In this document: piece by piece, positions 32,138 through 41,787 of the stretch
Layout of the letters: each line of letters opens with the position of its first letter
Position numbering within the stretch: position 1 is the stretch's first letter
From: Eublepharis macularius
Lineage: Eukaryota > Chordata > Lepidosauria > Squamata > Eublepharidae
Assembly: GCF_028583425.1 (NCBI RefSeq)
Contig: NC_072795.1
Location: 7,525,001 to 7,589,000, forward strand
DNA length: 64,000 nt
Direction: 5' to 3'
The notes under the pieces: generated by a model
Databases searched by the model: none
Told to the model about the DNA's origin: nothing
The model's input: only the letters and a program-made list of their open reading frames with translations
Made by a program: the position numbers and the translations under genes

Positions 32138-32290
32138 GTAGCAGAAGAGCAAGATTTAGACCCAGTAGCACCTTAAAAAACCAACTATGAGGTTTCCAGA
32201 AGGGAGCGTTGACTCATGAAAGCTCAAACTCTGGAAATCTAGTTGGTCTTTAAGGTGCTAGCGGACCCAAATCTTGCTCGAAGTAGATAA
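32138..32290. repeat. Fold-back repeat, diverged relative of the hammerhead-like family
   Basis: CCAGTAGCACCTTAAAAAACC and the inverse GGTCTTTAAGGTGCTAGCGG; centre TTGACTCATGAAAGCTC. Confidence 0.6.
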
Positions 32291-32344
32291 CAGAAACTAA
32301 AGAGAGAAGACCACAAAGAAAGGGAAGGGGGAAAAAAGATGACA

Positions 32345-32398
32345 GGAACGACCCCCTTTTCCTTCAAACCCCTGAGTTGCCTTAAAGGGGGTCGTTCC
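32345..32398. repeat. Perfect 15-bp inverted repeat
   Basis: GGAACGACCCCCTTT at 32345-32359 and its exact inverse at 32384-32398 around a 24-nt loop. Confidence 0.8.
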
Positions 32399-32579
32399 AG
32401 ATTTAAGACATGGGAAGAAAAGTATGTTTTCAGAAGCCATTTAACAACAACATTCGATTGATATGGTTACTAGGAGGGAGAGATGCAGACATGTGTGGGA
32501 TAATTAGTTCTGGAGCAAAGGGGCAACAAAGAGAGATACAAAATAGAAGAGCGAATTTGAGGTTCAGCCAAGAAGGAAG

Positions 32580-32897
32580 CAGGGCTTTTTTTCTGGGAAA
32601 AGAGGTGGTGGAACTCAAGACCGCATACTGATGTCACTTTGGGTCAGCTGGAACAAGGGGGGAGTTTTTAAAAGTTTATATCGCCCTTGGTGAAAATGGT
32701 CACATGGCCGGTGGCCCCGCCCCCTGATCTCCAGACAGAGGGGAGTTTAGATTGCCCTTCGCACCTCTCGGTGGCGCAGAGGGTGATCTCAACTCCCCTC
32801 TGCCTGGAGATCAGGGGGCGGGGCCACCGGCCATGTGGCCACTTTTAAGAGGTGCGGGAACCCCGTTCCACCGCGTTCCCGCTGAAAAAAAGCCCTG
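32580..32897 (+). mobile_element. hAT-type MITE, CAGGGCTTTTTTTC family, longest copy
   Basis: Exact 8-bp target duplication GAAGGAAG (32572-32579, 32898-32905). Both termini intact. Probably one of the youngest copies. Confidence 0.92.
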
Positions 32898-33224
32898 GAA
32901 GGAAGTATTGGCAGAGCAACACTGGCAAATTGGGAGAAGAGCAGTTGATAAGAGGCCAGACATACGAAGCTGCTTTGACTACTAAGATCGGCAGTAGCTC
33001 AGCAAGGTCTCAGGTAGAGGTCTTCCACACCTGGCCTTTTAAACTGGAGATCCCAAGGAATGAACCTGGGGCCTTCGGCATGCAAAACAGATAGTCTACT
33101 GCCCTTTCCCAAAGAGGCTTCAAGAAAGAAGTACCTGATAAGAGAAGATCTGACAGAATAATGGCAGGCGATTGCTCAAGGAGAGGAACAGATTTGCAAG
33201 GCAAACTGCACACAGCACTGCCCC

Positions 33225-33775
33225 ACCTTATTTATTTTATTTTATTTATTTAATTACATTTTTAGACCGCCCTCCCCGTCAGACGGGCTCAGGGCGGTTT
33301 GACAACAAATTAAAAACAGTAAAAACTTTATAAAAACATTAAAACATCGTATAAAAAACCATTAAAATTGGCGGGTGTAGAATATTAAATATTAAAATGC
33401 AGCATTGTCCTGCATGGGTGGTAGACGGTCTTCAGTGGTATGGCCGGCGAGAGGACAGCCTAGCCCCCACCAAATGCCCGGTGGAACATCTCCGTCTTGC
33501 AGGCCCGGTGGAAAGATAACAAATCCTGCCGGGCCCCAGTTTCCTCAGACAGAGAGTTCCACCAGGTAGAAGCCAGATCTGAGAAGGCCCTGGCTCTGGT
33601 AGAGGCCAGGCGGACCTCCCTGGGGCCAGGGACCATCAGCAAGTTCTTAGTGGCTGATCGAAGCGACCTCCGGGGAACATATGGGGAGAGGCGGTCCCGA
33701 AGGTATGCTGGGCCCAGTCCGCATAGGGCTTTATAGGTCAACACCAAAACCTTGAACCGGACTTAGGCAAGAGGA
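33225..33775 (-). mobile_element. LINE 3' fragment (L2/Rex-like), antisense
   Basis: Minus strand encodes LTYKALCGLGPAYLRDRLSP, then STRARAFSDLASTWWNSLSE. The tail GACCGCCCTCCCCGTCAGAC and TTTATT repeats lie at the low-coordinate end. It ends about 50 bp before scramblase exon 3. Confidence 0.75.
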
Positions 33776-33825
33776 GGGCAAGACCCATGCCTGCCCCACA
33801 TCCCCAGGGTTTTATCTCATTGCAG

Positions 33826-34018
33826 AGTACAGCAAGTGGTGCTTTCACCTGTGCGGCCCCGCCCGCTCCTGCCATCTGTACCTCCAGGATCGGGAAGGCC
33901 ATGTTGTCCTGTGGTTTTGCCGACCTTTCCGGATGGGCCTCGGCTGCCTCTGCTGCTGCCCGATGGAGATAAGGGCTTTCACCAGTGATAATCAGCTGGT
34001 CGGCATTGTGCGCCAGAG
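33826..34018 (+). CDS. PLSCR-family exon 3, cysteine-rich patch
   Basis: A 193-bp exon after the acceptor CTCATTGCAG, ending at donor GTAGGG. It encodes EYSKWCFHLCGPARSCHLYL, then QDREGHVVLWFCRPFRMGLG, then CLCCCPMEIRAFTSDNQLVG and IVRQ. CGPAR, LxLxDxxGxxV, RPFR and the CxCCC cluster are family hallmarks; in PLSCR1 the equivalent cysteines are palmitoylated for membrane targeting. The family glycine-tyrosine after the turn (IGYV) is replaced by VGIV. Confidence 0.92.
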
Positions 34019-34192
34019 GTAGGGGCCCTATTGGTGCGCGCATGTGTGTATGGGGGTGGGGGGATTCAGTGAAGAGGAGCTGCCAAATGTACTAACTCTG
34101 GGAATGCACTGGGAATTGTTTTTATTCCTTGAAGGTATTTTTAGCCATCCTCTCTACAAAATTGTAATCAAGATGACTTACAATGTATGACA

Positions 34193-34430
34193 AGAGCCAG
34201 CGTGCTGTAGTGGTTAATGTGTTGGACTTGGATCTGGGGGAAGCAGGTTCGAATCCCCACTCTGCCGTGGAAGTTTGCAGGGTGACCAGTCACACTCTCA
34301 GCCTTAACCTACCTCACAGGGTTGTAAGGATAAAATGGAGGAGAGGAGAATTATGTAAGCCCTCTTGCGTCCCCGCTGGGGAGAAAGGTGAGTTGTAAAT
34401 GAAGTAAATAAATAATAAATTAAACTAGCT
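34193..34430 (+). mobile_element. tRNA-derived SINE
   Basis: GAGCCAGCGTGCTGTAGTGG, GTTCGAATCCCCACTCTG (B box) and a tail TGTAAATGAAGTAAATAAAT shared with the LINE tails at 44840 and 49600. Confidence 0.75.
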
Positions 34431-34614
34431 ACGTAAAATCTTTAACTCCTCTAAAAACAATACTGCCCCAAGCCAATAAGGAATCAAAAGAGGGCCTGAG
34501 AAAGAGTTGCCCGTTAATAAATCCACAATGACTGAGAGCAACTTGAATGTTCATGCCAGAAAATCACTTTGGAAAAATTTCCAATACCTCTGAGAGGGCT
34601 GGATCCGTTCTACC

Positions 34615-34973
34615 TAGGGATGCCAGGGCAGGGGATTCCTGCTCCCAGCCTCCACCCCTGCCCCCCTTACCTGGCTGGCAGGGGGAACACGCCACTGGGG
34701 GCTTGCTCCAGGGCAGTGTGGCAATCTCCCGTGCTCCACAGCAGGCCCATTTGGACTGATTCGGGCCCAATTCGGGCTGATTCGGGCTCCATTCGGCCCC
34801 CTGCGGACCACGGGAGCACTCCCCGGCCAACACGTAGCCTGCAGAATGATGTCACTTCCTGGAAGTGACATCATTGCGAAGGCTGGGAGTGCATGCATGC
34901 ACTGCAGCACTGGAGAGGTAAGTACCACGTCTCCCATGTCCTGCCAGGAGGGTAAGGGGACCTGGCAACCCTA
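34615..34973. mobile_element. hAT-type MITE, TAGGGTTGCCAGG family, complete
   Basis: Exact 8-bp duplication GTTCTACC (34607-34614, 34974-34981). Ends TAGGGATGCCAGGG and GACCTGGCAACCCTA. Centre holds AATGATGTCACTTCCTGGAA and GTGACATCATTGCG. Confidence 0.9.
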
Positions 34974-35044
34974 GTTCTACCCTTGATCCAGCTTCCCCTT
35001 CTTGGACAAGTAGAACAGCCCTGCAGCAGTCCCAGCCTGAGAGG

Positions 35045-35375
35045 GAAACTACACAAAAAGCCCGGGTGCATGTAGGGTCTTGCAAGTTTCCCTGGGTAGT
35101 GTAGTCTTACAAAGAACAGCTGCTTTGTAAGAGAGGAACGATAGGAAGGATTCTCCCTCTTTCAAAAAACCTCGGCTCAGGTTTTCCTCTGTGGAGAGGG
35201 AGGACAGGACAGGCAAGAAATCCAGGGTGGCTTTTTGCAAGAGAGAGAGAGAGAGAGAATCTGCAATGGGATTCCCCACCAGGGACAAGAGCCCTGGGGG
35301 GGAGGGAACTCTCTCTCTCTCTCTCTTGTTCCTGGAGGAAAACCCGAGCCGAGGAGTCTCGTCTCGTGTAGTTTG
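35045..35375. repeat. Inverted-repeat segment, unclassified
   Basis: CTCGGCTCAGGTTTTCCTC (about 35172) and GAGGAAAACCCGAGCCGAG (about 35336) pair with one mismatch; GA and CT runs lie between. Outer AAACTACAC and GTGTAGTTT may be further arms. Confidence 0.5.
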
Positions 35376-35446
35376 GCTCTGAGTTTTTTCTCTTTGTCAC
35401 ACTCTTGATCGACCAAGATGCCTCTGGGTGTGGCTATGCAGATGAA

Positions 35447-35470
35447 GGGGCGGGGCTATAAGGCAGCTAC
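35447..35470 (+). promoter_or_regulatory. GC box and TATA-like core, candidate promoter or LTR
   Basis: GGGGCGGGGC immediately followed by TATAAGGC, inside scramblase intron 3. Nothing downstream looks like a gene start. It could belong to a solo LTR. Confidence 0.25.
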
Positions 35471-35830
35471 AGACGGGCTCAGTTCTCAGTGCCTTCAGTG
35501 GAAGTCTATTGCACAGTAAGCCAACTCGAAACAGCTGTTTGGAAAAGAAGGGGCTTCAATCCCACCCCCTTTTAGCCCTCCCATGCAGAAAATCAGAACT
35601 GTTACCACTGGGGCACACGAAGGGCATAGATTGCCACACGGGCATGCTTTACTCCTGGCTGCTGGACATGGCAATGGCACGTCTCGCTGGGGTGTCAAAA
35701 TACCTGGAGCTGGCCCTGGGTAAACAGGGAAGGGAGAATTTAGCCCCACTGTTGAGAGCTCCTTGGCCCACACAGCTACTTTAGAGCTCATCTATCTGCC
35801 TCAATAAGACTTTCCCTGTGATACAAGCAG

Positions 35831-35942
35831 GTGTCGTATCTTCTCCCACCTCCTGGAAGTGTGTGATGCCCGTGGGTCAGCTATCATGAAGATAAGTGGC
35901 TCTGGAGTCACCTGCCGTTGCTTCTCCAAACAGGAGTTCCAG
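35831..35942 (+). CDS. PLSCR-family exon 4
   Basis: A 112-bp exon after the acceptor GATACAAGCAG, ending at donor GTAAGA. It encodes RCRIFSHLLEVCDARGSAIM and KISGSGVTCRCFSKQEFQ. It is collinear with the family's TWHPCxPKFxIxxExxxxVLxIxGPCxxCSCxxxxxFE, although the tryptophan and the His-Pro-Cys are lost (Trp to Cys). The SGSGVTCRC segment matches the GPCxxCSC strand. Confidence 0.85.
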
Positions 35943-36237
35943 GTAAGAAAAGAGCACCCAAAAAGGCGGCAAGGCAGCCATCTTGGAAGAGGGCACTACA
36001 CTATTTCAGGGGACGACGCTACAGCTGAAAGGAAGTTTCACAGATAAAGAATATGGGAGATGTTCAGAATTTAAAACCTATTCTGAATGGCAAGTGTTTC
36101 AAGTTCCCCTATGGACCTTGGACTCAAAATATTTGGGGTGGCACAGTGGCTCAGTGGCAGAGCAAAGTCCCAAGATGAAAGAAAGCAGTGTCCTAGGGAT
36201 TGTTTGGTTCAGACATGCCCTCTCTGTAGGAGCAGTG

Positions 36238-36462
36238 GTGGGGTTGCCGACCTCCTAGGGGGGCCTTGACCTCTCCCAGAATTACGATGTGCCTCCAGAC
36301 TTCAGAGACCAGTTCCCTTGGAGAAAAAGGCAGCTTTGGAGGGTGGACTCTGTGGCGCCACATCCTCCGCTGAGCTCCCTCCTCTCTTGAAACTCAATCC
36401 TTCCCAGGCAGCACCCCCAGTTTCCAGGAATTTATCGGGCCGAAATTGGTCACCTTAAGTGG
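36238..36462 (-). mobile_element. MITE, TAGGGTTGCCAAC family, reverse and diverged
   Basis: GGGGTTGCCGACCTCCTAGG to CCAGTTTCCAGGAATTTATC with the typical GGAGGGTGGACTCTG between. Confidence 0.5.
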
Positions 36463-36649
36463 TAGTAATGGCAGGAGCTGAGCCAAGTGTCCCTTTTGAC
36501 ACTACCAATATTGCTGGTGATCCGCTTGGCCTGCTTGTGACTTCCAGCAATCCTCTAGGGCATCAGCTCTCGGGAACTTTCCGGGTGAATGCAAGAATAG
36601 TCTACCTGTTTTTCAAATGGTGTTTTAATATTTATACAGATGTAATGTT

Positions 36650-37135
36650 TTAAATTGTTTTTAAATGTTGTTAGCCGCCCTGAGCCCGCTTTCTGGGAGG
36701 GCGAGATGATATTATTATTTATTTTATTTATTTTATTTATATTTCAATTTATATACCGCCCACCCCCAAGGGCTCTGGGCGGTGAACAGTTAAAATCGAT
36801 AAAAACAAGAACTAAAATCAATATACAAACAATAAAACAAATTAACAAAGTGCAGTGGTGGGGAGAACCCTCCCCCACCCCGAAGGTGGGAGGCCGACAT
36901 GCCACCACCCCCTTCAATCACCGAATACCTGGCGGAACAGCTCCGTCTTACAGGCCCGGCGGAACAATAATATGTCCCGCCGGGCCCAGGTTTCCATTGA
37001 CAGAGCATTCTACCAGGCTGGGGCCAGGACTGAAAAGGCCCTGGCCCTGGTTGAAGCGAGGCGGGCTTCCTTAGGGCCGGGGACCACAAGTAAATATTTA
37101 TTCGCTGATCAGAGCGATCTCCAGGGAATGTAATA
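36650..37135 (-). mobile_element. LINE 3' fragment (L2/Rex-like), antisense
   Basis: TACCGCCCACCCCCAAGGGC (tail) and CAGGCCCGGCGGAACAATAA, matching the copies at 23960 and 33225. Confidence 0.7.
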
Positions 37136-37215
37136 TTATTAGTAGTAGTAGTCGTATAAATAATAATAATATATAATAAATAATATATAATAATAACAAC
37201 TATTATTAATAGCAA
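37136..37215. repeat. AT-rich simple repeat
   Basis: TAA/ATA/AGT units. Confidence 0.85.
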
Positions 37216-37477
37216 TAACAATAACACCCCCAAAAAGAATAACGTCAGAAACCTACAGTCTTGCAAAGGGCTGGCCGCACCTTTTCCCACTGGGATTAAC
37301 TAACAATAAAAGCTGGTCGTTCAAATGATGTTATCTCAAGGCTAGATACCTTCCTGTCCTGAAAGGCCTAAACTGTAAGCATCACTTCTAACATAGCACA
37401 TGGTTAAGGAAATGTGGGGAAAACCTCATCTTTGGTGAGATCATGAAGGAACACACCTGCCCCTCTTTCCCTTCCAG

Positions 37478-37580
37478 GTCCTCTCCTCCACAGGTCACAT
37501 GGTGGCCAGCATTTGGAAGAGGTGGCCAGGCTTCCAAGAAGAGCGCAACATGGACCATGAGTTCTTTGGAGTTGATATGG
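37478..37580 (+). CDS. PLSCR-family exon 5, Ca2+-loop region
   Basis: A 103-bp exon after the acceptor TCCCTTCCAG, ending at donor GTAGGA. It encodes VLSSTGHMVASIWKRWPGFQ and EERNMDHEFFGVDM. GHMVASIWKRWPGF corresponds to the family's GKIxKxWSGF, which in PLSCR1 also carries the nuclear localisation signal. DHEFFGVDM replaces the usual DADNFGIQF, so acidic positions 1 and 3 of the loop are partly kept (Asp, Glu) but the Asn is lost. Confidence 0.88.
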
Positions 37581-37887
37581 GTAGGAGATGCATCATTTCC
37601 CCTTATAGCTCTACAACAAAAAGGGCAAGAGACTCCCTGAATTGAAATGACTGCCGAGAATTAGTATCTCATTGCAATAATGAGCTATAATGCTATAGTG
37701 ATGTAGCTATTATCATTTTTTTAAAAAGCCCCCTGGTGCCAGGGAGAAATATCAGCTGCAAGGGCTTAGGCCAGGAAGTGCAGGGAAAACTTACATGTGG
37801 ATATCCTGCTACTGCATACACAGTGGCAGTGAGTGGTACCTGGAATACTGTCTTGTGTGGAAACAGCCCTAAGGAAGGGAATCCCAC

Positions 37888-38240
37888 ACTAGGGTTGCCA
37901 CTACTATACTGGCACTCCCCCAGAAGCTTTTGGGGGGCAGGGCATGAGGAGGGGGACAATTGCTGATATGGTGACATCACTTCTGAAATTACCTGGAAGT
38001 GATGTCATCATGTCAGTGATGCTGTAGGAATTTCCCCAATCTCTATGGTAAAGACCATAGAGAATGGGGAAATTCCTAGGGTGTTGCAGTTGAGTCAACT
38101 GGAACTAATGTCACTGCATCTGCAATGTCACCCCCCTCCTCTTCCCCCCCCCCCAGTGCTCCATTGCTTGAGAATGGGCAAGAGTGGAAGGTTTGGGCCC
38201 TATCCCATCTGTCCTGCAATGCATGAACTGTGTCAGACAT
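37888..38240. mobile_element. MITE-like repeat with internal hairpin
   Basis: AGGGTTGCCACTACTA at the left, GGAAGTGATGTCATCATG in the centre. The right limit is not clear. Confidence 0.45.
38025..38078. repeat. Hairpin, 25-bp arms with one mismatch, 4-nt loop
   Basis: Left arm TAGGAATTTCCCCAATCTCT and ATGGT; right arm mirrors it around AAAG. Confidence 0.9.
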
Positions 38241-38429
38241 TACAGCTGGTGGCAGCCAGTCTTGTTCTGGTATAGAGCTTAACTTACTGATGGGAAGCAG
38301 GAAGGCCCACTCCTTATCTTTTGTAATCCCACCTCAGATACTACTTTTTAAAAAGGTATAGGAGAGCCAGACTTGTGGTGTTCAGAAGATGGAACTTGTG
38401 ATCTCCAGACTAGTACTATAGAGATTAGT

Positions 38430-38800
38430 TCTAGAGTTGCCAGGTTCCTCTTGGCAACCCGGGGCAGAACTACATTTAGGGGCAAAGAGGGCTTCACCAC
38501 TGACCTCTCAGCATTGCCAGAAATGCACTGACATCACTCCCCATGCACCCAGAAACTATGTCAGTGCATCGCCAGGGATGCACTGGCATTTCTGAAAAAC
38601 TCTATGGTTTTACCATAGAGTTTTTGTGAAATGCCAGAGTATACTTTTTCACTTTCAGTTTAAACTGGAAGTGATGCTGGTGCTCTGTGATGTCATTGTG
38701 CTAGTGTGGCACTGGTACACCAGCCCCCCTCCCCCATTTCTCTTGCTAGTGCCTTGGGCACTGGTGAGCATTGGAGAGGAATTGCTGTGAGGCCTCCCAC
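38430..38800. mobile_element. MITE-like repeat with internal hairpin, second copy
   Basis: AGAGTTGCCAGGTTCCTC start, with ATGCACTGACATCACTCC and GGAAGTGATGCTGGTGC inside. Confidence 0.4.
38583..38637. repeat. Hairpin, 26-bp arms, 3-nt loop
   Basis: CTGGCATTTCTGAAAAACTC then TATGGT, TTT, ACCATAGAG and on to AAATGCCAG; two mismatches. Apex matches the hairpin at 38025. Confidence 0.88.
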
Positions 38801-38955
38801 TAATTAATTCCCCTGGAGGAATTAATTAATTTCCCTGGAGGAAATGGCAGCTTTTGAGGGTGGGCTGTACGACATCAGACTCAGCTGAGCTCCTCCTTCC
38901 AAACTCTGCTCCCAAATCTCCAGGAATGTCCCAACCTGGAGTTGATAACCTCCTC
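38801..38955 (-). mobile_element. MITE, TAGGGTTGCCAAC family, reverse fragment
   Basis: CCCTGGAGGAAATGGCAGC to CCTGGAGTTGATAACC. Confidence 0.5.
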
Positions 38956-39061
38956 ATAATAATGACAATTCGTTCTGCTATAGGTTTATGGTGAGGGGCT
39001 GCCGCTGAGCTGACCAGAAAGTGGTATATGGATATATGTCCCATCTCTGGGAACCATCTAG

Positions 39062-39195
39062 AGTTCCCAGGTGCCTGCTGGTGGCAGGCAAACTCTTGAC
39101 GGTTTGCCTCTCTGTCTACCAATCGCTTGGTGGGAGGTGGCAAGCCTCCTGGTGGTCACTTGCCACCTGCAGGCAACCAGGGCAAACATGCGGTG
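39062..39195. mobile_element. GC-rich MITE-like fragment
   Basis: CCAGGTGCCTGCTGGTGGCA and the inverse GCCACCTGCAGGCAACCAGG. Confidence 0.4.
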
Positions 39196-39231
39196 CCTGC
39201 TCTCCTGACCGATTCTCCTGGAAGTAAAATA

Positions 39232-39430
39232 GTAAAGAGTCCAGCAGCACCTTTAAGGCTAACCAACTTTATCGTAGCATAAGCCTTCAAGAGCCACAGC
39301 TCTCTTCGTCAGCATGTGGCTCTCGAAAGCTTACACTACAATAAAGTTGGTTAGTCTTAAAAGTGCTACTGGACTCTTTACGATTTTGCTACTACAGACT
39401 AACACGGCTGACTCCTCCGGATCTTCTGGA
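39232..39430. repeat. Fold-back repeat, hammerhead-like family
   Basis: GAGTCCAGCAGCACCTTTAA and TTAAAAGTGCTACTGGACTC flank GGCTCTCGAAAGCTTACAC. Ends with CAGACTAACACGGCTGACTC and CTCCGGATC. Confidence 0.8.
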
Positions 39431-39629
39431 AGTGACATTGTGCTGGCCACAGAAGTGCTCCTGCGCTTTGCAGGGCTGATTTCACCCCCAAATAAGATGA
39501 TCCTTAAAGAACTGGCCCTACACAAAGAGAGGGAGCACTGCTGCCGCCCGCATGAGGACATTGATTCCGTAAGTGACATCCTCGCACCTGGCTCGGAGCG
39601 CAGGTGTGCAAAGGAAGATAAGCCCAGTA

Positions 39630-39755
39630 AATGGAGATGTCCTTGACACTGTATGGAAATTCCTGCCACTAATTGTACTAATCTCACCCTATGTAATCTG
39701 CCTTGAGTCTCAGTGAACAAGGCGGAATATAAATAAATAAATAAATAAATGCCAA
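39630..39755 (+). mobile_element. LINE 3' tail
   Basis: GATGTCCTTGACACTGTATG, GTAATCTGCCTTGAGTCTC and an AAAT-repeat end. Same tail as 61150-61375. Confidence 0.65.
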
Positions 39756-40062
39756 CCCCCTCCTGCTGCTTGTCAGGGACACCTGGCATCCCTCAGGGCT
39801 GGATCTAGGGTTGCCGGTGCCCGGTGCAACCCCGTCCAGCCCTCCACACGTGTGCACAGTGCGTACGCGCTCCCAGCGCCGCGTGATGATGTCACTAACA
39901 TTGGGGCATATGGGAGAAGTCTGCCTTCCCTCCTAACACCTTGGCTCATGATGCCTTAGGGAAGCCGATATCCCTCTTGGAATACCCTGGCTCTAGCCTG
40001 AGGCCTGCCGTCTCACGTGTTAACTGTCTGGTGCGTTGTGCATGCACTGTTTTCCTTTGCAG

Positions 40063-40121
40063 TTGCTGCAGACCTGAGCAATGAAGAACGCGTTTGCCTC
40101 CTGGCTGCCACGTTCCTGCTG
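40063..40121 (+). CDS. PLSCR-family exon 6, C-terminal hydrophobic helix, first part
   Basis: A 59-bp exon after the acceptor TTCCTTTGCAG, ending at donor GTGAGT. It encodes VAADLSNEERVCLLAATFLL, corresponding to PLDLDVKMKAVMLGACFLI. The loop is one residue longer than in the standard family, and the KMKA part is charge-altered to NEER. Confidence 0.85.
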
Positions 40122-40249
40122 GTGAGTAAGCAAAGCAGGGGATCTCGGCCCGGAAACCCTTTGGGCTAGGAGACTCTTTTGGATCCTTCAGCCGTTGCTG
40201 TCTTGTGGCCCAACAGCAAGGAGTACAGACTGGGAACAGGGGAACATGC

Positions 40250-40451
40250 AGCGGTGCGGAGGGCAATCTAAACTCCCCTCTGTCTGGACATCAGGGGGTG
40301 GGGCCACTGGCCGTGTGACCCTTTTCGTCAAGGGCGATTTAAACTTTTAAAAACTCCCCCCTTGTTCCAGCTGAACCAAAGTGACGTCATTGTGCGGTCC
40401 TGAGTTCCATCACTGAGTTCCACCACCTCTTTTCACAGAAAAAAAGCCCTG
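40250..40451 (-). mobile_element. hAT-type MITE, CAGGGCTTTTTTTC family, truncated
   Basis: CGGAGGGCAATCTAAACTCC to CACAGAAAAAAAGCCCTG. One terminus is missing. 128 bp after scramblase exon 6. Confidence 0.7.
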
Positions 40452-40547
40452 ACCACTATTATGCAATTTTAAAGGTGGGATGACCAGAACTCTATATTGT
40501 CTTCTGCATGCGGCTGTTCTAGAAAATAATATCATGGTTTTATACAG

Positions 40548-40664
40548 TGCTTTTTTCTAAAAAAAATAGAGAGAGGTCCAAACCCATTGGCTGAAATAGA
40601 TGCCAGTACTTCGGAAAGAGGTGCCTACTGCATACCCATGCATCCTGCCAGAAAAAAAGCCTGA
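40548..40664. mobile_element. Diverged hAT MITE, similar ends
   Basis: CAGTGCTTTTTTCTAAAAAA and CTGCCAGAAAAAAAGCCTG. Confidence 0.5.
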
Positions 40665-40991
40665 CATTGCCTGCTGCCGTTTCCCCGTCCTTTCCCAAGT
40701 CATTCCCAAGCACTTCAGAAGGAAAAAAGCCTTCCTTATTTTAACCGCCCCCCCCCCCCAATTATAATCAACAGATGTTTCTGCCGATGATAGTACCCTA
40801 ATGCCCTCTTCTGGCTCCTTTCAGCAAATGCAGGCCGGAAGTAAGGCCGGGCTATTTGCCTTCGGAATTGGCATCTCCCCCACCGTTTCACAGATGCAGA
40901 CAGGACTGCTCTTCTGGGATGGTAACACGTTGACTTTTAGGCCAAGGACTACACCTTTCTCCAGCATACTGGTCTTCTGTATTTATTTAGC

Positions 40992-41045
40992 CAGCGTGGT
41001 GTAGTGGTGAGAGTGTTTAGGATATGGGAGAGCCAGGTTCAAAGA
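40992..41045 (+). mobile_element. tRNA-derived SINE, 5' fragment
   Basis: CCAGCGTGGTGTAGTGGTGA and GAGAGCCAGGTTC only. Confidence 0.55.
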
Positions 41046-41676
41046 CAGAGGAGATAATGGGTAGAAATGAAGGATGGGAGGAAACTTTGTAGATGCAACT
41101 GCTTTGTAAGGAATCAGGCCCGTTGGTCCGTCAAGGACAGTATTGTCCAATGAGGCTGGCAGTAGCTCTCTCCGGCAGAGGTCTTTCCCATCACCTTTTA
41201 CCTGGTCCTTTTAACTGAAGATGATTGAGCTCGATCCCGGGAACTTCAACATACCAAACAAAGGCACGGTACCGCTGAAGCGCAGTCCCTTAAGTTGTTG
41301 AGGAAAGGAGAAGAGGAGGAACCAGCTGCTAACGGAAGGGAATCTGGGCCCGTAGATCAAGAATGGGCCATACATTTTTTTTCACGCAATGCATAATCAA
41401 TCAGTTGAATTTGCTGGAGTTGATGAGCCTGTGATTAAAGTTTATTTCACTTTCCTTCCCACTGCAGACCTGAAGTGGCCTACAGCGGGGTGAATTTTAT
41501 CTCTATTCTTTCTCTCTACTGAGCAAAATTTATGATTTAGTTAGTTGGTTATTAAAATATTTACACCCCACCTTTTCTTTTGGCTCAAGTTTGAAATCTG
41601 CCTCCCAGAAGACCTGCATAAGTGGAGGAAGGCGGATTGGAGAATGGTTGAATCCACTCCAATACAAAATACGATC
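41046..41676. other. Scramblase intron 6, no feature recognised
   Basis: Unique sequence of about 630 bp. Confidence 0.4.
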
Positions 41677-41787
41677 CAAACAAACAAACAAACAAACAAA
41701 CAAACAAACAAACAAACAAACAAACAAACAAACAAACAAACAAACAAACAAACAAACAAACAAACAAACAAACAAACAAACAAACAG
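41677..41787. repeat. CAAA tetranucleotide repeat, about 27 copies
   Basis: Uninterrupted; the fold-back repeat at 41788 is inserted at its edge. Confidence 0.97.
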
